DNA of 64,000 bases from Citricoccus zhacaiensis (GTDB lineage Bacteria > Actinomycetota > Actinomycetes > Actinomycetales > Micrococcaceae), in assembly GCF_014645315.1 (NCBI RefSeq), contig NZ_BMLQ01000005.1, positions 1-64,000 on the forward strand, read 5' to 3'. This document shows positions 58,520-64,000 of the stretch, one piece after another. Position 1 is the first letter of the stretch. Every line of letters begins with the position of its first letter. Position numbers and translations under genes: made by a program. The notes under the pieces are model-generated. The model was not told the DNA's origin, did not search any database, and worked only from the letters and a program-made list of their open reading frames with translations.

Positions 58520-61369
58520 GTGTCTGAGAAGACGTCCAAGAAGACCACCTCCTCCGGTGACGGAACGAAACTGGTCATCGTGGAGTCCCCCGCCAAGTCC
58601 AAGTCCATCGCCAAGTATCTCGGCGAAGGATGGGTGGTGGACGCATCGGCGGGTCATATCCGGGACCTTCCGCAGCCGTCGGACCTTCCGGCGGACATGA
58701 AGAAGGGCCCCTACGGCAGGTTCGCCGTGGACACCGCCAACGGCTTCGACCCGTACTACGTGGTCTACCCGGACAAGCGGAAGCGCGTGGCCGACCTCAA
58801 GCGGCTGCTCAAGGACGCCTCCGCCCTCTACCTCGCCACGGACGCCGACCGCGAGGGTGAGGCCATCGCGTGGCACCTGCTGCAGGAACTCAAGCCGAAG
58901 GTCCCCGTGTACCGCATGGCCTTCACCGAGATCACCAAGGAGGGCATCGCCCGCGGTCTCGAGAACGTCCGCGAGATCGATGCGGACCTGGTGGACGCCC
59001 AGGAGACCCGGCGCATCCTCGACCGGCTCTTCGGCTACGAGATCTCCCCGGTGCTGTGGCGCAAGGTCCGTCAGGGTCTGTCCGCGGGCCGCGTGCAGTC
59101 CGTCGCCACCCGCCTGGTCGTCGAACGCGAGCGCGAGCGCATGGCGTTCGTGCCGGCGTCGTACTGGGACCTGGACGGCACCTTCACCGCCAATGAGGGC
59201 AAGGACGCCGGCGAGTCCTTCACCGCGCGCCTGAACACGGTGGACGGCCAGCGCGTGGCCACCGGCCGCGACTTCGACGACCGCGGCCAGCTCAAGAAGT
59301 CCGCCGCCGGCAAGGTCGCCACCCTCACCGAGGCCACGGCCACCGCCCTGGCCGCCGGGCTGCAGGGAGCCACCTTCACCGTCGACTCGGTTGAGGACAA
59401 GCCCTACACGCGCCGTCCGGCCGCCCCGTTCACCACCTCCACGCTCCAGCAGGAGGCCTCCCGCAAGCTGCGGTTCTCCTCGCGGGTGACCATGCAGGTG
59501 GCGCAGCGGCTGTATGAGAACGGCTACATCACCTATATGCGTACCGACTCGGTGATGCTCTCGGACGAGGCCATCACCGCGGCTCGCCGGCAGGCCACCG
59601 AGCTCTACGGCCCGGACTCCATCCCGCAGGCCAAGCGGATCTACAAGGCGAAGAACGACTCGGCGCAGGAGGCCCACGAGGCCATCCGCCCCGCCGGTGA
59701 CCACTTCCGCACCCCGGGCCAGGTCTCCGGATCCCTCGGCGCGGACGAGTTCCGCCTCTACGAGCTGATCTGGAAGCGCACCATCGCCTCCCAGATGGCT
59801 GACGCCAAGGGCTACACCGCCACCGTGAAGCTCTCCGGCACCGCGCTGGAGACCGCTTCCTCGGGTGAGATGGCCGGCCGGCTCGCCGGGTTCAGCGCCT
59901 CGGGCACCGTCATCACCTTCCCCGGTTTCCTCGCCGCCTACGAGGAGGGGCGCGACGCCGGCTCCGAACCGGCCGAGGGCGCCTCCGGTGGCGCCGGCAG
60001 CGACGGTAAGGACGGCAAGGACAAGCGCCTGCCCGAGGTGGCCTCGGGTGAGTCTCTCACCGGTGAGGACGTCATCGCCTCCGGCCATGAGACCTCCCCG
60101 CCGCCGCGGTACACGGAGGCCTCGATCGTGGCCGAGCTGGAGAAGCGGGAGATCGGCCGTCCCTCGACCTTCGCCCCGACGATCTCCACGATCATGGACC
60201 GCGGGTATGTCACCAAGCGCGGCAGCGCCCTGGTCCCGTCCTGGACGGCCTTCAGCGTGATCCGGTTGCTCGAGGAGCACTTCGGCAAGTACGTCGACTA
60301 TGACTTCACGGCCCGCATGGAGGACGATCTGGACCGGATCGCCGCCGGCGAACTCCAGCGTGAGGCCTGGCTGCAGCACTTCTACTTCGGTGCCGAGTCC
60401 AGTGCCGAGGGCCTCAAGGCCGTGGTGGACAACCTCGGTGACATCGATGCCCGCGCCGTGAACTCCATCCCGGTGGCCGAGGGCATCACGCTGCGCGTGG
60501 GCAAGTTCGGCCCCTACCTGGAGAAGGACATCCCGGCGGGATCCCCGGAGGGCACCGATCCGGAGCGCGCCAACGTCCCCGAGGACCTGCCCCCGGACGA
60601 GCTGACCGCGGAGAAGGCCGAGGAGCTGTTCGCGACCGCCGGCCCGTCCGAGCGCGAGCTGGGGACCGACCCGGCGACCGGGCGCACCATCATGGCCAGG
60701 GACGGCCGATTCGGCCCCTACGTCACCGAGGTCATCCATGAGATGACCGAGGAGGAGCTGGCGGCCTGGATGGAGGCCCAGCCCACCGAGTACTACAAGA
60801 ACGGCAAGCCCAAGCCGAAGAAGAAGCCGGCCAAGGAGAAGCCGCGCACCGGCTCCCTGTTCAAGTCGATGTCCATCGAGACCGTCACCCTCGAGGACGC
60901 CCTGAAGCTGATGAGCCTGCCGCGCGTGCTCGGCCAGGACGCCGAGGGCGTGGACATCACCGTGCAGAACGGCCGCTTCGGCCCGTACCTGAAGAAGGGA
61001 ACGGACTCGCGGTCCCTCGAATCCGAGGAGCAGATCTTCACGATCACGCTGGAGGAGGCCCTGGCCATCTACGCCCAGCCCAAGCAGCGCGGGCGCGGGA
61101 CAGCGAAGCCGCCGCTGGCCGAATTCGGGGAGGACCCGACGTCGGGCAAGAAGGTGGTGGTCAAGGATGGCCGCTTCGGTCCCTACGTCACGGACGGCGA
61201 GACGAACATCACCGTGCCGCGGGCCATGGACCCGGAGTCGCTGACGGCCGAGCAGGCCTATGAGCTGCTGGCGGACAAGCGTGCCAAGGGGCCGGCGAAG
61301 AAGCCGGCCCGCAAGCCGGCCGCTCGCTCGAAGTCCACGTCCGGTGCATCCAAGTCGGGCAAGAAGTAG
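58520..61369 (+). CDS. topA: DNA topoisomerase I
   Basis: This 949-aa type IA topoisomerase relaxes negative supercoils. The Toprim domain begins LVIVESPAKSKSIAKYLG; the nicking Tyr339 lies in ITYMRTDS. The C-terminal region has the repeated topo-C domains of actinobacteria (GRFGPYV and related units repeated four times or so) instead of zinc fingers, and ends in a Lys-rich tail (KKPARKPAARSKS). GTG 58520 follows AAGGAG by about 5 bases. Closely followed by the Ppx/GppA gene. Confidence 0.97.
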   Translation: MSEKTSKKTTSSGDGTKLVIVESPAKSKSIAKYLGEGWVVDASAGHIRDLPQPSDLPADMKKGPYGRFAVDTANGFDPYYVVYPDKRKRVADLKRLLKDASALYLATDADREGEAIAWHLLQELKPKVPVYRMAFTEITKEGIARGLENVREIDADLVDAQETRRILDRLFGYEISPVLWRKVRQGLSAGRVQSVATRLVVERERERMAFVPASYWDLDGTFTANEGKDAGESFTARLNTVDGQRVATGRDFDDRGQLKKSAAGKVATLTEATATALAAGLQGATFTVDSVEDKPYTRRPAAPFTTSTLQQEASRKLRFSSRVTMQVAQRLYENGYITYMRTDSVMLSDEAITAARRQATELYGPDSIPQAKRIYKAKNDSAQEAHEAIRPAGDHFRTPGQVSGSLGADEFRLYELIWKRTIASQMADAKGYTATVKLSGTALETASSGEMAGRLAGFSASGTVITFPGFLAAYEEGRDAGSEPAEGASGGAGSDGKDGKDKRLPEVASGESLTGEDVIASGHETSPPPRYTEASIVAELEKREIGRPSTFAPTISTIMDRGYVTKRGSALVPSWTAFSVIRLLEEHFGKYVDYDFTARMEDDLDRIAAGELQREAWLQHFYFGAESSAEGLKAVVDNLGDIDARAVNSIPVAEGITLRVGKFGPYLEKDIPAGSPEGTDPERANVPEDLPPDELTAEKAEELFATAGPSERELGTDPATGRTIMARDGRFGPYVTEVIHEMTEEELAAWMEAQPTEYYKNGKPKPKKKPAKEKPRTGSLFKSMSIETVTLEDALKLMSLPRVLGQDAEGVDITVQNGRFGPYLKKGTDSRSLESEEQIFTITLEEALAIYAQPKQRGRGTAKPPLAEFGEDPTSGKKVVVKDGRFGPYVTDGETNITVPRAMDPESLTAEQAYELLADKRAKGPAKKPARKPAARSKSTSGASKSGKK

Positions 61370-61390
61370 CGGAAGAAGAAGGCGGACACC

Positions 61391-62428
61391 ATGCGCCTGG
61401 GTGTGCTGGACATCGGTTCGAACACCGTCCACCTGTTGCTGGTGGACGCGCATCCCGGCGCGCGTCCCTCGGCGTTCGCCGACCACAAACGGTCCCTGTC
61501 CCTGCTCGACCACCAGGACGAGGACGGACGCATCAAGGAATCCGGCCAGGATGCGCTGGTGACCTTCATCCGGGAGGCGGTCGCCTTCGCCGTGGCGAAC
61601 GGTGCCGAGGACATGATCGCGTTCTGCACCTCCGCCATCCGGGAGTCCGGCAACGGCGCGGCGGTGCTGGAGCGGGTCACCCGGGAGACCTCCGTGCACC
61701 TCACCGAGCTCTCCGGTGATCAGGAGGCCGCGATGACGTATTTCGCGGTGCGCCGCTGGCAGGGCTGGGACGTCGGCTCGATCCTGAACTTCGACATCGG
61801 CGGCGGATCCTTCGAGATCGCCTACGGCACGGATGAGCTGCCCAGCTATGCCGTGTCCATCCCGCTCGGAGCCGGCCGGCTGACCCGGGACTGGCTGCCC
61901 GCGGACCCGCCTACGCCGAAGTCCACCAAGAAGCTGCGCAAGCACATCAAGGCCACGATCGCCGAGGCGGCCGAGGGATTCCCGCTGATGACGGCGCCCG
62001 TGCTGGTGACGGGCACCTCGAAGACCTTCCGCTCGCTCGCCCGCATCACCGGCGCGGCACCCCTGGCCGCCGGACCGTTCGTCAAGCGCCACCTCCGGCG
62101 AGAGGACCTCACGCTGTGGGTCAACCGGATGGCCGCGATGACGGCCAGGGAACGGGCCAGGCTGCCGGGGGTATCCGAGGTGCGGGCCGCCCAGATGCTC
62201 GCCGGCGGCATGGTGGCCGAGGCCGCGATGGACGCGTTCGGTGTCACCCAGGTGGAGATCTGCCCCTGGGCCCTGCGCGAGGGACTCATCATGCGCCGGC
62301 TGGACGCCCTGGTCCAGGAGGGCATCCTGGGGCGGGAGACCACTCCGGGCGTCGGGAACGTCTACCTCAACCCGGACCCGATGCTGCCCGGCTTCTCCGT
62401 GGGGGTGACCAGTGACTGGACCGGCTGA
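61391..62428 (+). CDS. Ppx/GppA-family phosphatase
   Basis: This 345-aa protein has the ASKHA fold of exopolyphosphatases/pppGpp phosphatases: LGVLDIGSNTVHLLLVD, then EQ-type region LSGDQEAAMTYFAV, FDIGGGSFEIAYG, and GTSKTFRSLARI. It is of the short form (about 310-350 aa), like Rv0496/Rv1026. Polyphosphate or pppGpp are candidate substrates. Starts 21 bases after topA stop and overlaps the TIM-barrel gene by 17 bases. Confidence 0.92.
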   Translation: MRLGVLDIGSNTVHLLLVDAHPGARPSAFADHKRSLSLLDHQDEDGRIKESGQDALVTFIREAVAFAVANGAEDMIAFCTSAIRESGNGAAVLERVTRETSVHLTELSGDQEAAMTYFAVRRWQGWDVGSILNFDIGGGSFEIAYGTDELPSYAVSIPLGAGRLTRDWLPADPPTPKSTKKLRKHIKATIAEAAEGFPLMTAPVLVTGTSKTFRSLARITGAAPLAAGPFVKRHLRREDLTLWVNRMAAMTARERARLPGVSEVRAAQMLAGGMVAEAAMDAFGVTQVEICPWALREGLIMRRLDALVQEGILGRETTPGVGNVYLNPDPMLPGFSVGVTSDWTG

Positions 62429-63284
62429 GATCCCGGTGACCCTGTCCTCGTCCTCCGTGTTCCCGCTGGGCACACAGGACGTGTTCGCGATGGCCGAGGA
62501 CCTCGGATACGACGGGGTGGAGGTCATGGTCACGCACAATGCGTGGTCCCAGGACCCCGTGAAGTTGAACCGGCTGTCCGAGAAGCACGGCATGCCGATC
62601 CACTCGATCCACGCCCCGACGCTGCTGTTCACCCAGCAGGTGTGGGGTTCGGCCTGGAACAAGCTGGCCAAGAGCGCGGACCTCGCCCGTGAGGTCGGAG
62701 CCGAGGTGGTGGTGGCCCACCCGCCGTTCCGGTGGCAGGGCAACTACGCCTCCGGCTTCGCCGAGGGCATCCGGCAGATCATGGACGCCACCGGCGTGCT
62801 GATCTGTGTGGAGAACATGTATCCGTGGCGGGCCGGCGGCCGCGAGGCCACGATGTACCTGCCGCACTGGGACCCGGTCCCGGAGGACTACGACTACGTC
62901 ATCTGGGACTTCTCCCACGCCGCCATCGCCCAGGAGAACTCACTCGACGCGTTCCGCTCCCTCGGCGAGCGGCTGCGCCATGTCCACCTCACGGACGGCA
63001 CCGCCAACGGCAAGGACGAGCACATGCTCCCCGGTGACGGGGACCAGCCCGTGGCCGAGTGCATCGAATACCTCGGGGAGACCGGCTGGGACGGCGCCGT
63101 GTGCGTGGAGGTCGGCACCCGCAAGACGAAATATGCCGGGGAGCGCGAGGAGATGCTGATCTACTCGCTCGAGTTCGCCCGCCACCACCTCGCCGCCGGT
63201 GCCGCCCGCTCCGCCTCCGGGGGAGATCCAGACCACGATCAAGACACCGATCAAGACACCGTCGAAAGGTCCCCCCTTCCATGA
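62412..63284 (+). CDS. Sugar phosphate isomerase/epimerase-like TIM-barrel protein
   Basis: This 290-aa protein has the xylose-isomerase-like TIM-barrel pattern (AP endonuclease 2 group): LGYDGVEVMVTHN, IHSIHAPTLL, VVVAHPPF, CVENMYPW, VIWDFSHAAIA, HVHLTDG and a C-terminal CVEVGTRKT. Residues Glu and His for metal binding are visible. The substrate is not known. The tail encodes DQDTDQDT from two 12-base repeats. GTG 62412 lies inside the end of the preceding gene; its stop overlaps proC by 4 bases. Confidence 0.88.
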   Translation: MTGPAEIPVTLSSSSVFPLGTQDVFAMAEDLGYDGVEVMVTHNAWSQDPVKLNRLSEKHGMPIHSIHAPTLLFTQQVWGSAWNKLAKSADLAREVGAEVVVAHPPFRWQGNYASGFAEGIRQIMDATGVLICVENMYPWRAGGREATMYLPHWDPVPEDYDYVIWDFSHAAIAQENSLDAFRSLGERLRHVHLTDGTANGKDEHMLPGDGDQPVAECIEYLGETGWDGAVCVEVGTRKTKYAGEREEMLIYSLEFARHHLAAGAARSASGGDPDHDQDTDQDTVERSPLP

Positions 63285-64000
63285 AGATCGCCCTGCTCGG
63301 ACTCGGGAACATGAACGGCGCCATCCTGGCCGGGATGCTCGCGGCCGGAACGGACGCCGCCTCCGTGCGCGCCACCGGCCACTCCGCCGAGCGGGCCCGG
63401 GAGAACCAGGAGCGCTACGGGGTCACCGTGGCCGCCACCGAGTCCGATCCCGACGCGAACCGCACCGCGGCCGCAGGGGCGGACCTCGTGGTCCTGGGGG
63501 TCAAGCCGAAGGACATCCTGGCCCTGTGCCGGGAGATCCACGGCGCCCTGCGCCCCGGCACCGTGGTGGTGTCCGTGGCCGCCGGGATCCCGCTGGCGGC
63601 CATGGAGGCGAACCTGCCCGAGGGGCAGCCGGTGGTGCGGACCATGCCGAACACGCCTTTGACGGTGGGCATGGGTGTGGTCGGGCTGGCCGGCGGGACC
63701 GCCGTGACCGAGCACCACGTGGACCTGGCCGCCGGGCTCTTCCGTGGCTCCGGCTCCGTGTACCAGGTCGAGGAGTCCCAGCTCGACGCCGTGGCCGCCG
63801 TCTCCGGGTCCGGGCCCGCCTACGCCTTCCTGCTGGCCGAGCTGATGGCCGCCGGGGGAGCGGGAATGGGCCTGGACGAGGACCTGGCGAAGGACCTGGC
63901 CCGCGCCACCGTCGCCGGAGCTGGCCGGATGCTCGCGGAGCCGGAGGTGGACCCGGCGGCGCTGCGCCGGGCGGTGACCAGCCCCCACGGCACCACGGAG
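63281..64000 (+). CDS. proC: Pyrroline-5-carboxylate reductase, cut by the window edge
   Basis: The first 240 codons of ProC are present; the 3' end lies beyond the window. ProC makes proline from pyrroline-5-carboxylate with NAD(P)H. The Rossmann start is MKIALLGLGNMNGAILAG, later TMPNTPLTVGMGV and the family signature ESQLDAVAAVSGSGPAYAFLLAELM. ATG 63281 overlaps the previous stop (ATGA). Family assignment is firm; completeness cannot be judged. Confidence 0.95.
   Translation, partial: MKIALLGLGNMNGAILAGMLAAGTDAASVRATGHSAERARENQERYGVTVAATESDPDANRTAAAGADLVVLGVKPKDILALCREIHGALRPGTVVVSVAAGIPLAAMEANLPEGQPVVRTMPNTPLTVGMGVVGLAGGTAVTEHHVDLAAGLFRGSGSVYQVEESQLDAVAAVSGSGPAYAFLLAELMAAGGAGMGLDEDLAKDLARATVAGAGRMLAEPEVDPAALRRAVTSPHGTTE

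Noticed and set aside
58415-62743. A 1442-residue open frame on the minus strand opposite topA and ppx
   Set aside because: It is a shadow of the GC-rich third codon positions of genes with clear domains on the plus strand; no domain motif or start signal is present.

Overview
The window is a high-GC, densely packed actinobacterial chromosome segment. Supporting features are the GC-rich third codon positions, 4-base ATGA/GTGA gene overlaps, many start codons placed 6-8 bases after a TANNNT box (leaderless messages), a DUF3073 protein, a DUF4244 Flp pilin, an HspR-type HAIR operator before clpB, and a GlxR/Crp-type regulator. Protein style suggests Micrococcaceae (Micrococcus, Citricoccus, Kocuria or Arthrobacter relatives), but the genus is inferred. 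I see no rRNA, tRNA, CRISPR array, intact insertion sequence or prophage.

Layout. 1-3.6 kb: a polar amino-acid ABC importer operon on the minus strand, closed by a long palindrome, then a cupin-like protein and a small membrane export protein. 3.8-7.9 kb: a DesK/DesR-type two-component system, a BrkB/YihY membrane protein and a lipoprotein. 8-12.9 kb: clpB under a HAIR operator, a septum-formation-like membrane protein, DUF3073 and a sirtuin. 12.9-17.7 kb: purM-purF and two membrane proteins. 17.7-19.1 kb: a loosely packed stretch with a DUF1697 protein and a small orphan protein, possibly acquired. 19.1-21 kb: a metal cassette with a CmtR-like sensor, a CDF-type transporter with a Cys-rich tail and a DsbA-like oxidoreductase. 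21.1-24.2 kb: a sterol-carrier-family protein and two tandem ReAV-type asparaginases. 24.3-26.5 kb: purD-purC. 26.9-30.8 kb: a heterodimeric ABC exporter with one canonical and one degenerate ATPase site.

31-61.4 kb follows, in outline, the conserved actinobacterial order known in Mycobacterium tuberculosis from about Rv3683 down to Rv3646c. It holds a metallophosphoesterase, a class A penicillin-binding protein, a 50-aa DUF4177-like gene, RidA, a Nudix enzyme, Crp, a MarP-like protease, an NSS transporter with its MetS subunit, acetyl-CoA synthetase, endonuclease III, a CoA-type Nudix enzyme and a complete ssd-tadA-tadB-tadC-flp-tadE-tadG pilus locus. An MrfA-like helicase, a GNAT protein, TrhO, a lipoprotein, a large methyltransferase, an ArsR-type regulator and topA follow. 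The window ends with Ppx/GppA, a TIM-barrel isomerase-like protein and proC, which runs off the right edge.

How parts may work together. PurM, PurF, PurD and PurC supply four de novo purine steps from two loci. Crp (36.2 kb) may act on the TGTAA-N6-TCACA site upstream of acsA, and the sirtuin (11.9 kb) could reactivate acetylated AcsA at Lys651; both links are inferred. The Tad genes would build a Flp-type pilus but need a prepilin peptidase and an outer TadZ/Rcp equivalent from elsewhere. I found no clearly new defence or metabolic system. The most interesting items are the metal-sensing cassette, the putative Tad operator, the long N-terminal leaders of the pilins and the window-wide leaderless promoter pattern.
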